Under the pieces are notes generated by a model that was not told where the DNA came from, did no database searches, and worked only from the letters and a program-made list of their open reading frames with translations. A program made the translations under genes and the position numbers. Shown one piece after another: positions 22,330 to 30,342 of a stretch of DNA of 64,000 bases. This DNA is from Cellulosimicrobium cellulans (GTDB lineage Bacteria; Actinomycetota; Actinomycetes; Actinomycetales; Cellulomonadaceae): positions 248,001 through 312,000 of the forward strand of contig NZ_JAMXST010000003.1 in the NCBI RefSeq assembly GCF_024124905.1, written 5' to 3'. Position 1 is the stretch's first letter, and every line of letters begins with the position of its first letter.

Positions 22330-24482
22330 CCGCGCGGGGGACGACGCCGCCTGTCCAGGACGCGCCGGACCGCACCGCACCGGTCCGCGACGTGCCGGGA
22401 ACGGGCGCGGCCCCGCGTGCGGCGGCCGGTCCGGGCTCGGAGGCACCGGAGCCCGTGCTCAGCGTCGTCGTCATGCACCACCCGGCGCGGGGCGACGTGT
22501 CGGACCTGGTCGCGGCGTGCGCGCCGCTCGACGTGCGGGTCGTCGAGGACCCCGAGCCGGACGGCCCGCCCAGCCCGCTGCGCACCGCGAAGCGCGCGTG
22601 GGCCGCCGTGGCGCCCGGTGCGACGCACCACCTCGTGCTCCAGGACGACGTCGCCCCGGTCCCCGGGTTCGCCGAGCTCGTGCTGCGGGCCGTGCGCGCG
22701 CGGGACCGGCACGCCGTCGCGCTCTACTCGAACTGGAACAGCCCGCGCAACGCCTACCTCGTGCGCGCCGCGGCCGTCGCCGGGCAGGCGTGGGCGCCGC
22801 TCGGGCACGACGAGTGGGTGCCCACGCTCGGACTCGTCCTCCCCGCGGACGGCGCGCTGCGCCTCGCCGCGCACCTCGCGACGCTGCCCGACGACGAGCG
22901 CGACGACGACGAGGCCGTCGTGACCTTCTGCGCGCGCGAGGGCTACCCCGTCGTCGCGACGCTGCCGCACCTGCTGGAGCACGGCGACGGCCCGAGCCTC
23001 GCGGGCAACGACGCGCACGGGGCCCGGCACGCGACCGTCCCGGCGGGCGACGCCGTCGACCCGGACGCGTGGGACCGGCCCGGCCTCGACCGCGAGCCGT
23101 CGCGCTCACCGGCGACCCTCCGGCCGGTCGCGGTCACGCTCGAACGCTCCCGCTGCACGCTGCGCGTGCTCCGTCCGGGCACCGGCGAACCGCTCGAGCA
23201 CCCGTTCGGCTGGGGCTGGGACGCGTGGTCGTGGTGGCTCGGCGTCGACCCGGCGGCCGTCGCGCACGACGTGACGGCGCTCGTCGCGGGCGCCTCCCCG
23301 GCGCTCGGCCGGGTCTCGCGCGACGCGCTCGTCGAGCTCGGCGCGGCGTGCTGGCTGCTGGGCCACGACGTCGCCCGCACGGACTGGCCGCCGCCGGCCG
23401 GTCCCGACGCCTCGGCGCACCGGGCCGCCGCGGTCCGGACGTGGGTGCTCTCCGGCCTCCTCCCCGCCGACCGCCCGGAACACCTGGTCGACGAGCTCGT
23501 CGCCTTCGCCCTCGACGCGCTGCTCACGGGCTCGTCATGGACCGGCACCCCGTCGAACCCGGGGTTACGGGCGGGTTCGGCGCCGGGGTCGCCCACAACC
23601 CCGGGTTCGGCACCCGCTGGCGGGGTGGGGGTGCGCGACGGCGCGGTGGGGGTCGCGGTCGACCGGGCCGTGCTTGCCGCCGCTCGGCTCCTCGGGGAGC
23701 GCGACGCCGAGGTCGTGTGCCGGGCGGCGGGTCCGGCGGTGCCGGTGCGCGTCGTCGTGCACGACTGCGCGGCGTGCGGCGCGCGCGCCGAGGACGCGGT
23801 GCGGCGCCTGACCGCGCAGGTCGACCTCGACGGCGCCGCCGAGCACCGGGTCGCCGGGACCGGCGAGGACCGTGTCGCCGGGACCGGCGAGGACCGTGCC
23901 GCCGGGGCCGACGGCGCCGCGGGCGGGGGCGGGACGCCCTCCGGCCCGTCCGACCGTCCCGCGCCACCCCTGGCACCCGAGGCGTCTGATGCGCCTGACG
24001 CACGCGAGGCACGCGAGGCGCCCGACGGCGCGGACGGCCCGGGCGGCCGGGCCGTCGTCGAGATCCTCGCGTGCGAGCACGTCGAGCCGCGCGGGCTCCT
24101 CGGCGTCGAACCCGGCGGGCGTCACGTCTCGCGCGGGCTGTGGGTGGCGCGCAGGGCGGTCCTCGCACCGCCGGGCGCGACGACGCGCGAGCCGCACCGC
24201 ACGACGGCGCCCCTGTCCCCCGCCGCGCACGGCACCGTGGCGGAGGCACTGGTGACGCTCACCGATGCCGATGCGGCGCACCTCACCGTGGCGGACGTCC
24301 TGGTGGCGCTCGTCGACGCCGACGCCGCGCACGTGCTGCCGGTCGTCGCGCGCGCGGACGGTGACGCACCGGGCCGGCCGAGCCCGGCCACGCTGGGGCT
24401 GCAGCACATGCCCGGGCTCGCGCAGCGGTACGCCGACCTCCATGCGGAGGCGCGGCTCGCGCGCGCGGTGGAGCTGCTGTGA
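22326..24482 (+). CDS. Protein with glycosyltransferase-like N-terminal domain, unknown role in the operon
   Basis: 718 residues, GTG start overlapping the MATE stop by 4 nt. Residues ~45-210 look like a GT-A fold: 'PVLSVVVMHHPARGDVSDLV', then 'HHLVLQDDVAPVPGFAELVL', whose Asp-Asp could bind a metal-nucleotide sugar, then 'ALYSNWNSPRNAYLVRAAA' and 'EGYPVVATLPHLLEHGDGPSL'. The rest is not recognised: a Trp-rich part ('GWGWDAWSWWLGVD') and a low-complexity Ala/Gly/Pro tail. Repeat B (23554-23611) encodes residues ~410-429 in frame, and a 24-bp tandem duplication lies at 23850-23897. It may be a tailoring enzyme with disordered linkers, or two domains fused. Confidence 0.5.
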   Translation: MTARGTTPPVQDAPDRTAPVRDVPGTGAAPRAAAGPGSEAPEPVLSVVVMHHPARGDVSDLVAACAPLDVRVVEDPEPDGPPSPLRTAKRAWAAVAPGATHHLVLQDDVAPVPGFAELVLRAVRARDRHAVALYSNWNSPRNAYLVRAAAVAGQAWAPLGHDEWVPTLGLVLPADGALRLAAHLATLPDDERDDDEAVVTFCAREGYPVVATLPHLLEHGDGPSLAGNDAHGARHATVPAGDAVDPDAWDRPGLDREPSRSPATLRPVAVTLERSRCTLRVLRPGTGEPLEHPFGWGWDAWSWWLGVDPAAVAHDVTALVAGASPALGRVSRDALVELGAACWLLGHDVARTDWPPPAGPDASAHRAAAVRTWVLSGLLPADRPEHLVDELVAFALDALLTGSSWTGTPSNPGLRAGSAPGSPTTPGSAPAGGVGVRDGAVGVAVDRAVLAAARLLGERDAEVVCRAAGPAVPVRVVVHDCAACGARAEDAVRRLTAQVDLDGAAEHRVAGTGEDRVAGTGEDRAAGADGAAGGGGTPSGPSDRPAPPLAPEASDAPDAREAREAPDGADGPGGRAVVEILACEHVEPRGLLGVEPGGRHVSRGLWVARRAVLAPPGATTREPHRTTAPLSPAAHGTVAEALVTLTDADAAHLTVADVLVALVDADAAHVLPVVARADGDAPGRPSPATLGLQHMPGLAQRYADLHAEARLARAVELL
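23554..23611 (+). repeat. Dispersed repeat family B, copy inside a coding sequence
   Basis: 58 bp bounded by perfect 13-bp inverted repeats (23554-23566, 23597-23609; CGAACCCGGGGTT/AACCCCGGGTTCG). Its first 35 bases match the reverse complement of 42749-42783 in 33 positions, and the last 15 are also identical to the other end of that copy. It lies in frame and adds a Pro/Gly/Ser linker. Confidence 0.85.
23850..23897 (+). repeat. 24-bp tandem duplication
   Basis: Two consecutive 24-bp units encode VAGTGEDR twice inside the unknown operon protein; a degenerate third unit follows. Confidence 0.8.
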
Positions 24483-25231
24483 ACGCGGCCCCGACCGGTG
24501 CGTCGGCGCCCGCGTCGACCGGCGTGTGGGCGTGGCGCGGCGCTGCCCTGCTGCTCGACCTCGACGGGACGCTCGTCGACTCCTCGGCCGCGATCGAGCG
24601 GCACACGCTCGCGTGGGCGGCCCGGCTCGGGCTCGACGGCGACGCGGTGGTCGCGGCGTCGCACGGCCGCCGCGACGTCGAGGTGGTCCGCCTCGTGGCG
24701 CCGGGTGCCGACGTCGCGCGCGAGGTCGAGTGGCTGCACCGCATCTCGTGCGACGACACCGAGGGGGTCGTCGCGGTGCCCGGCGCGGCGGACCTGCTGG
24801 ACGGCCTGGACCCGCGCGCCTGGACGGTCGTGACGTCGGCGGCGCGCGAGGTCGCGCTCGCGCGCCTGACCGCCGCCGGGCTGCCCGTGCCGGCGCGGTT
24901 CGTGTGCGCGGAGGACGTGGAGCGGGGCAAGCCCGACCCGGAGGGCTTCCTCGCGGGGGCGCGGCTGCTCGGCGTCGACCCGCGGCGCTGTCTCGTCCTC
25001 GAGGACTCCGCCGCGGGGGTCGCCGCCGGCCGGGGCGCGACGGCGACGGTGCTCGCCGTCGGCCCGGACGACGTCCCCGGCGCGCACCACGGCGTCGCGG
25101 ACCTACGCCCGGTCGTCGCGCGCGCGGTCGACCGCCGGGTGGAGGTCGTCGTGACGACGCGCGGCACGGGCGCGTTCGGGAGCGCGGCCGAGGGAGCGCT
25201 CGACGACGGCCTGCCGGAGTTCGTCGCATGA
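24479..25231 (+). CDS. HAD-superfamily phosphatase (phosphoglycolate phosphatase/GPP-like)
   Basis: 250 residues with all HAD motifs: 'LLLDLDGTLVDS' (motif I, nucleophile and acid Asp), 'WTVVTSAA' (II), 'KPDPEGFLAGARLLG' (III Lys) and 'CLVLEDSAAGV' (IV). The cap domain size fits subclass IA, similar to sugar-phosphate phosphatases such as the GPP1/DOG type. It could remove a phosphate from a pathway intermediate or from a sugar used by the preceding putative glycosyltransferase. GTG start overlaps the previous stop by 4 nt. About 50 C-terminal residues extend beyond the usual fold. Confidence 0.88.
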   Translation: MNAAPTGASAPASTGVWAWRGAALLLDLDGTLVDSSAAIERHTLAWAARLGLDGDAVVAASHGRRDVEVVRLVAPGADVAREVEWLHRISCDDTEGVVAVPGAADLLDGLDPRAWTVVTSAAREVALARLTAAGLPVPARFVCAEDVERGKPDPEGFLAGARLLGVDPRRCLVLEDSAAGVAAGRGATATVLAVGPDDVPGAHHGVADLRPVVARAVDRRVEVVVTTRGTGAFGSAAEGALDDGLPEFVA

Positions 25232-25995
25232 GCGCGGTCGATCCCGAGCCGGAGGTCGAGCTGTGGTTCGTCACCACGACCCCGCCCCCCGCCGAGCACG
25301 ACACGAGTGTCGTTCTGGGCTCCATTCCGACCGCCAGGTCGTGCTCGACGGCGGGTGACGTCGTGCTCGACGCCTGGGTGCTGGACGTGGTGGAGCGTGA
25401 CCGTGCTCGTCGCCTCGCCTCGCCCGCCGACGCCGCGCGGTACGTGCGCGCGCACGTCGCCGCGCGCGAGATCCTTGCGGCGCGTACGGGCCTGTCGCCC
25501 GCGGACGTGCGCTGGGAGGTGGGGCCGCACGGGAAGCCGGGCCCCGTCGTCGGGCAGCGCTGGAACCTCAGCCGCAGCGGCGACCACGCGCTCGTGGCGC
25601 TCGCCGGGACGGACGTGGGCGTCGACGTGCAGGTGCGCGACCCGCGCGTCGACGTCCACCGCCTCGCCGCGCGGTTCCTGGTGCCGGGGGACGCGCGGTC
25701 GGACGCGGACGGGGACCCGTGGCGCCGGTTCTCCCGGCTGGAGGCGTGCGCCAAGGCGGTCGGCGGGCGACTGCTCGACGTGCTCGGGCTCGACGTCCGC
25801 GCCCCCGGTCTCGTCCGGGCCGACCGCGGCCCGTGGCGCGGGCAGGAGTGGTGGGTGAGCGACGTGGCGGCACCCGGGGACGCCGTCGCGGCGTGCGCGA
25901 CGCCGGGGCCGCGGCCGCACGCCCTCCGTACCCGGGTCCGGGGCGCGGAGCATCCGTCGCCCCCGCTGCGTCCGGGCGTGGGAGGTGCGGGGTGA
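25228..25995 (+). CDS. Sfp-type 4'-phosphopantetheinyl transferase
   Basis: 255 residues. It should attach the phosphopantetheine arm to Ser41 of ACP1 and Ser51 of ACP2. Motifs: 'GPHGKPG' (P1b-like), 'WNLSRSGDHALVAL' (residues 112-; usual FNLSHSG), 'VGVDVQ' with Mg-binding Asp133, and 'WRRFSRLEACAKAVG' with Glu172 and Lys176 (usual W..KEA..K). Residues 21-47 are encoded by the 81-bp repeat A, in a loop between the first strand and the next conserved block, so activity is probably kept. A dedicated PPTase inside the operon supports carrier-protein biosynthesis. Confidence 0.85.
   Translation: MSAVDPEPEVELWFVTTTPPPAEHDTSVVLGSIPTARSCSTAGDVVLDAWVLDVVERDRARRLASPADAARYVRAHVAAREILAARTGLSPADVRWEVGPHGKPGPVVGQRWNLSRSGDHALVALAGTDVGVDVQVRDPRVDVHRLAARFLVPGDARSDADGDPWRRFSRLEACAKAVGGRLLDVLGLDVRAPGLVRADRGPWRGQEWWVSDVAAPGDAVAACATPGPRPHALRTRVRGAEHPSPPLRPGVGGAG
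25288..25368 (+). repeat. Dispersed repeat family A, copy inside the PPTase gene (81 bp)
   Basis: Matches the reverse complement of 9248-9328 in 71 of 81 positions. 81 is a multiple of three, so the insert keeps the frame; it codes for residues 21-47 and contains the internal dyad ACGACACGAGTGTCGT. Confidence 0.85.
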
Positions 25996-27329
25996 GGGTC
26001 GTGCACCGTGTCGAGGTGAACGGGCGAGCGGGCGCGGGACCCGCGACGTGGGGCCAGACGGCGATCCGGCGGGCGCTCGCCGCCCTGGAGCCGCTGGACC
26101 ACCAGTTCAACCTCGTGTGGGGCGGCCCGCTCGACGCGCCCGTGCCGACCGAGGCCGCGACCGCCGTCGTGCGCGGGCTCGTGGAGCGGCACGACTCGCT
26201 GCGCACGCGGATCCACCCGAGCGGGGACGGTTACGTCCAGGAGCTGTGCGGGGTCGGGACGGTCGAGGTCGTCGAGGAGCGCGTGCCCGACGTGGCGGAC
26301 GTCGCCGCGCACGGCGCGCGGCTGCGCGACGAGCTCTGGGGCCGCGCGTTCGACTACCCGGCCGAGCTGCCCGTGCGGGTCGGTCTCGTGACGGTGGACG
26401 GCGCGGTGCACCACACCGTGCTCGTCGTCGCGCACACCGCGCTCGACGGCTGGGGGCTGCCCGTGCTCGACGGCGACCTCACGGCGCTCGCGGCGGGGGC
26501 CACGCTGCCGGACGTCGCGGCGTGGACGCCGCTCGACGAGGCGGCCTGGCAGACCTCGGACGAGGGTCGGCGGCACGACGCCGCCGCGCGCGCACGCACC
26601 CTGCGCACCATGCGCGCGGCCCCGACGCAGGTCTTCGCGCCGCGCCCCGCCGAGGCCCTCGACGGGGGGCCGCGGTACCGGCAGACGGTCCTGCGGTCGC
26701 GACGCCTGGGGCCTGCGGCCGAGCGGGTGGCGGCGCGCTGGCGCACGAGCGCGTCCGGCGTCCTGCTCGCGGCGTCGTGCCAGGCGCTCGCCGCCGCCGC
26801 GGGCCGGGACGACCTTGCGCTGCAGGTCATGGTGAGCAACCGCTTCCGCCGGGAGCTCGCGACGGCCGTCGTGACGACGGCGATGGAGGGCCTGGTGCAC
26901 GTCGACCGTCTCGACGCGCCGTTCGACGAGGTGGGCGCGCGGGTCTGGCGCGCGGCGATGACGGCGTACCGGTCGGCGTACTACGACAAGGACCGGCTCC
27001 AGGCAGAGGCCGCGGCCGACCCGTCGACCGCCCACGACGGCACCTGCTGGTACAACGACCGCCGCGGCACCGGACCCGACCGGACCCTGCGCGCCCGCCC
27101 CACGCCGTCGCGGCGGCTCGCGCGCGCCGACACGTCCGACGAGCAGGGCGGCGTCACCCTCACGCTGCACCTCGTCGACGCCCCGGGCGGGGGCATCGAC
27201 GTCGTCCTCACCGCCGACACGACGCGCGTGGACGACGCGACGGCGGAGCAGGTCGTGCGCGACGTCGAGCGCTGCGTGCTCGATGCGTCGCGCGCGGGGA
27301 GCCCCGGCGGGACGGTCACGCGCCGGTAG
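25992..27329 (+). CDS. Free-standing condensation-domain-like acyltransferase
   Basis: 445 residues with the two-lobed CAT-like fold of NRPS condensation domains. The N-lobe has 'RRALAALEPLDHQFNLVWG' and 'RGLVERHDSLRTRIH' (the RHxxLR block of C domains). The active-site motif is 'VVAHTALDGWG': the general-base His148, Asp152 and Gly153 of HHxxxDG remain, but the first His is Ala147. 'LQVMVSNRFRRELATAVVTTAMEGLVHVD' corresponds to the later core motif (NR.R.E...). It could join an acyl-ACP to an amine or alcohol and so release the product. GTG start overlaps the PPTase stop; this is the last gene of the operon. Confidence 0.75.
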   Translation: MRVVHRVEVNGRAGAGPATWGQTAIRRALAALEPLDHQFNLVWGGPLDAPVPTEAATAVVRGLVERHDSLRTRIHPSGDGYVQELCGVGTVEVVEERVPDVADVAAHGARLRDELWGRAFDYPAELPVRVGLVTVDGAVHHTVLVVAHTALDGWGLPVLDGDLTALAAGATLPDVAAWTPLDEAAWQTSDEGRRHDAAARARTLRTMRAAPTQVFAPRPAEALDGGPRYRQTVLRSRRLGPAAERVAARWRTSASGVLLAASCQALAAAAGRDDLALQVMVSNRFRRELATAVVTTAMEGLVHVDRLDAPFDEVGARVWRAAMTAYRSAYYDKDRLQAEAAADPSTAHDGTCWYNDRRGTGPDRTLRARPTPSRRLARADTSDEQGGVTLTLHLVDAPGGGIDVVLTADTTRVDDATAEQVVRDVERCVLDASRAGSPGGTVTRR

Positions 27330-28113
27330 CGCCGCCCGGCGCGGCGAGCGCGCGGACGACGAGGGCCTGCGCGAGCGTCCCGAACGGCCCGTCCACGTCG
27401 TGGAGCGTGCTGTGCGTGACACCGGAACCTGTGGGGCCGAAGACGACCGAGGTGTCCAGGCCGACCCAGCCGCCCAGCGGCGCGCGGAAGAGGTGGGCCG
27501 TGAGGTCGACGTTGGGGAAGGCGACCTCCCGCGGGTCCGCGCGCACGGCCATGCCGTTGGCGGCGTCGAGCAGCGCTGCGGTGCGCGCGAGCGGCCCCAC
27601 CTCCTCGTCGGCGACGAGCGGGACGTCGGTGCGCACCCAGACCGTCGCGCGGCCCGGCTCGACCGCGGTGCGGCGGACCTCGACGGAGTCGATGAAGCCG
27701 CCGGGCCAGACGGTCGCGGGGTCCCACTCCGCCGTCTCGTCCGGGCCGGGTACCGGGTCCGGCGCCCCGCCGGCGAGGTCGGCGGTGTCGCCCGTCCGCA
27801 CGAGCCACGCCCGGAGCGAGACGGCGCAGCGCCCCGCGCACCAGAGCGTCGCCTCGACGAGCTCCACGCCCCGCCCTGGGCGCACCACGCGGACCCGAGT
27901 CTCCACGTCGCCGATCGGGAACACGCCCCAGATGTCGTAGGCGAGGCGAGACGCCGCGAGGTCGTCGCGCCCCCGGGCGACGCGGTCGGTCTCGACGACG
28001 TGCGCGAGCAGCCCGAGCGCGGGCGCCACGTGCTGCTCGTCGGTGCGCCACGCCCCGCCGACGTGCGGGCTCGCGCGGAACGTCGTCGGGCCGGTGCGGA
28101 AGAAGTACGCCAT
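27316..28113 (-). CDS. Acyl-CoA thioesterase-like (double hot-dog) protein
   Basis: 265 residues starting at ATG 28113 with AGGAG 5 nt upstream. The layout fits the tandem hot-dog thioesterase family (4HBT_3/TesB-like): 'HVGGAWRTDEQHVAPALGLLAHVVE' at the first helix, 'AYDIWGVFPIGDVETRVRVVRPGR' strand and 'PLGGWVGLDTSVVFGPTGSGVTHSTLHDVDGPFG' at the end. Its 3' end overlaps the last operon gene by 14 nt on the opposite strand. Whether it hydrolyses a product of that pathway is unknown; orientation argues for separate control. Confidence 0.78.
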   Translation of the reverse strand: MAYFFRTGPTTFRASPHVGGAWRTDEQHVAPALGLLAHVVETDRVARGRDDLAASRLAYDIWGVFPIGDVETRVRVVRPGRGVELVEATLWCAGRCAVSLRAWLVRTGDTADLAGGAPDPVPGPDETAEWDPATVWPGGFIDSVEVRRTAVEPGRATVWVRTDVPLVADEEVGPLARTAALLDAANGMAVRADPREVAFPNVDLTAHLFRAPLGGWVGLDTSVVFGPTGSGVTHSTLHDVDGPFGTLAQALVVRALAAPGGATGA

Positions 28114-28275
28114 CGTGCTCCTCGGTGGGGGTGGTCGCTCGGCTCTGCGAGCGGGTGACCCCACGAGTGTGCCCCGGTGCGACGGTGGCCGGTGCCCGTC
28201 GGCGGCACCGACACGTCCGAGAGGCGACCACGGGGGCGAGGTCGAGCCGTTCCGTCGACCTGAGAGGATCCGACC

Positions 28276-29295
28276 ATGAGCGCGCCGATCCTCGACTCCC
28301 CGCTCCCGATCGTCGCCGCGCCGATGGCCGGCGGCCCGACGACGGTGGCGCTGTCGACCGCCGTCGCGTCCGCCGGAGGGTTCCCGTTCCTCGCCGGTGG
28401 CTACACGACGCCCGAGGCGCTGGCGGCCCAGATCGAGCCGCTCCGCGCCACGGGGCACGCCTTCGGGGTCAACCTGTTCGTGCCGTCGCGCGACGTCGTC
28501 GACCCGGACGCGCTCGCCGCCTACGCCGCCGAGCTCGCGCCGGAGGCGGACGCGCTCGGGGTCGTGCTCGACCCGACGCCCGTCGCCGACGACGACCGCT
28601 GGGAGGAGAAGCTCGCGCTCCTGCTCGCGCGGCCGGTGCCGGTGGTGTCCCTGACGTTCGGGCTGCCCGACCGGGCCGCGGTCGCCGCCCTCCGCGCCGT
28701 CGGGACCCGGGTGCTCGCCAGCGTCACCGCTCCCTCCGAGGCGAGGCTCGCGCGCGACGTCGGAGTCGACGGGCTCGTGGTCCAGGGCTCCGACGCGGGC
28801 GGCCACAGCGCCGTCCACGACCCCGGCCGGGACCCGGAGCCCGTCGCGACGACCGAGCTCGTCCGGCGGGTGCGGCGCGAGGTGGACCTGCCGGTCGTGG
28901 CCGCCGGTGGCGTCGACGGACCCGGGGCGGCGCGTGCGCTCCTCGACGCCGGGGCGCAGGCCGTGGCCGTGGGCACGCTGCTGCTGCGGACCGACGAGGC
29001 GGGCACGTCGCCCACCTACCGTCGCGCCCTCGCCGACCCCGCCTTCACCGAGACGGTCCTGACCCGGGCGTTCACCGGCCGGCCGGCCCGGGCGCTGCGC
29101 AACGGCTTCGTCGAGCGCCACCGGGGGAGCGCACCCGTCGCCTACCCCGCGGTGCACCACCTGACCCGGGGGCTGCGGCAGGCGGCCGCGGCGGCGGGCG
29201 ACGCCGACCGCCTGCACCTGTGGGCGGGGACCGGCTACCGGAACGCGTCGGACGGGCGGGCGGCCGACGTCGTGCGGGCGCTCGCGGGCGTCTGA
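28276..29295 (+). CDS. Nitronate monooxygenase (2-nitropropane dioxygenase family)
   Basis: 339 residues, a TIM-barrel FMN enzyme that oxidises alkyl nitronates such as propionate-3-nitronate. 'PLPIVAAPMAGGPTTVALSTAVASAG' (N-terminal FMN site), 'GSDAGGHSA' with the catalytic His, 'PVVAAGGVDGPG.ARALLDAGAQAVAVGTLLL' phosphate-binding glycine loops, and the 'ARALRNGFVERH' segment all fit class I/II enzymes. ATG 28276 has GAGAGG 8 nt upstream. Stands alone. Confidence 0.9.
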   Translation: MSAPILDSPLPIVAAPMAGGPTTVALSTAVASAGGFPFLAGGYTTPEALAAQIEPLRATGHAFGVNLFVPSRDVVDPDALAAYAAELAPEADALGVVLDPTPVADDDRWEEKLALLLARPVPVVSLTFGLPDRAAVAALRAVGTRVLASVTAPSEARLARDVGVDGLVVQGSDAGGHSAVHDPGRDPEPVATTELVRRVRREVDLPVVAAGGVDGPGAARALLDAGAQAVAVGTLLLRTDEAGTSPTYRRALADPAFTETVLTRAFTGRPARALRNGFVERHRGSAPVAYPAVHHLTRGLRQAAAAAGDADRLHLWAGTGYRNASDGRAADVVRALAGV

Positions 29296-29318
29296 GCGGA
29301 CGGGTCGGCGGCCGGACC

Positions 29319-30272
29319 TCAGGGGTCGCCGAGCGCGGCGCGGGCCGCGCGCGCGACGGCGGTCGCCAGGCGGTCGAGAGACGTGGAGTGCAGCCGCCAC
29401 TGCTGCCAGTGCTGCGGCACGTCCATCGCCCGGGCGTCGTCGAAGCCCACGAGGCGTCCCGCGCGCTCGGCCCGGGCGCTCTGGAGGTCGGGGAGCATGC
29501 CCCACCCCATGCCGAGCTCGATCGCGCGGCGGAACTCGTTCGACGCGGGGACGTGGTGGCGGGGCGGGTCGATCACTGCCCCCGCCGCTGTCCCGACCGC
29601 CTCCTGGGCGCGCAGCCGCAGGTAGCGCTCCTGGAGGTCGTCCTTGCGGTCGAACGCGAGGACGGGCGCGCGGGAGAGCGCGACGGCGGTCGGGCCCTCG
29701 GGGAACCAGCGCGCGGCGAACGCGGGGCTCGCCATGGGGCGGTAGCGCATCCGGCCCAGCAGGGTCGAGCGGCAGCCGGGGACGGCCTCGGCGACCGACG
29801 TCACCGCCGCGACGGCCGTGCCGTCGCGCAGCAGGCCGATCGAGTGCTCCTCGTCCTCGCGCAGCACCTCGAGCCGGGCCCACCCCGACGCCTCGACGAG
29901 CGCCGGCAGCGCCCAGGTGGTCAGGGCGTCACCGGAGACGACGAGCGTGACCTCGGGCAGCGGCACGGCGGCATCGTCGGTGTCGGCCGGGTCGTCCGGC
30001 CGCCCCGCGGACCCGATCCCCAGCTCCGCGAGCACGTCCGCCTGCTGCAGCGCGAGGTGGCGCGCGTGCCGGACGAGAACCTGGCCCGGCGGTGTGAGCT
30101 CGGCGGGCTTCCCGCGCCGCACGAGCACCTGGCCCACCGCCGACTCGAGCGCGCGCACGCGCTGGCTCACGGCGGACGGGGTGACCCCGAGCCGCTGGGC
30201 GGCGGCCTCGAACGTCCCGGCGGCGGCGATCGCGTCGAGCGTCCGGAGCTGGTCGGGCTGGAGGTCCACCAT
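29319..30272 (-). CDS. lysG: LysR-family activator of lysine/arginine export (LysG/ArgP type)
   Basis: 317 residues: N-terminal winged HTH ('DQLRTLDAIAAAGTFEAAAQRLGVTPSAVSQRVRALE') with the ArgP/LysG-specific 'SAVGQVLVRRGKPAELTPPGQVLVRHARHL', then a periplasmic-binding-like effector domain ending 'MGWGMLPDLQSA' and 'VPQHWQQWRLHS'. Divergent from a LysE exporter across 70 bp, the classic arrangement in which LysG binds lysine or arginine and switches on lysE. Confidence 0.92.
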   Translation of the reverse strand: MVDLQPDQLRTLDAIAAAGTFEAAAQRLGVTPSAVSQRVRALESAVGQVLVRRGKPAELTPPGQVLVRHARHLALQQADVLAELGIGSAGRPDDPADTDDAAVPLPEVTLVVSGDALTTWALPALVEASGWARLEVLREDEEHSIGLLRDGTAVAAVTSVAEAVPGCRSTLLGRMRYRPMASPAFAARWFPEGPTAVALSRAPVLAFDRKDDLQERYLRLRAQEAVGTAAGAVIDPPRHHVPASNEFRRAIELGMGWGMLPDLQSARAERAGRLVGFDDARAMDVPQHWQQWRLHSTSLDRLATAVARAARAALGDP

Positions 30273-30288
30273 GAAGCAGATCTTAGGG

Positions 30289-30313
30289 AAGTGCAGAATC
30301 TTTCGCTGTACTT
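30289..30313. promoter_or_regulatory. Dyad in the lysG-lysE intergenic region, probable LysG site
   Basis: AAGTGCAG (30289-30296) and CTGTACTT (30306-30313) are complementary except at one position and are separated by 9 AT-richer bases. Location between two divergent starts fits a LysR-type binding site; weak -10-like sequences overlap it. Confidence 0.55.
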
Positions 30314-30342
30314 CATCGGTCCGCGTACCTACCGTCGAGGGC

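Noticed and set aside
601-27400. Many scattered GTCGTGCTC/GAGCACGAC matches that resemble the family-A nonamer
   Set aside because: They are common codon strings (Val-Val-Leu) in this genome; only the full-length matches at 7471, 9248 and 25288 were accepted as repeats.
23565-28277. Very long open frame on the minus strand (over 1500 codons) opposite the biosynthetic operon
   Set aside because: It is a product of high GC3 in the plus-strand genes; its translation is Arg/Ser/Ala-rich and lacks any domain except where the true minus-strand thioesterase begins.
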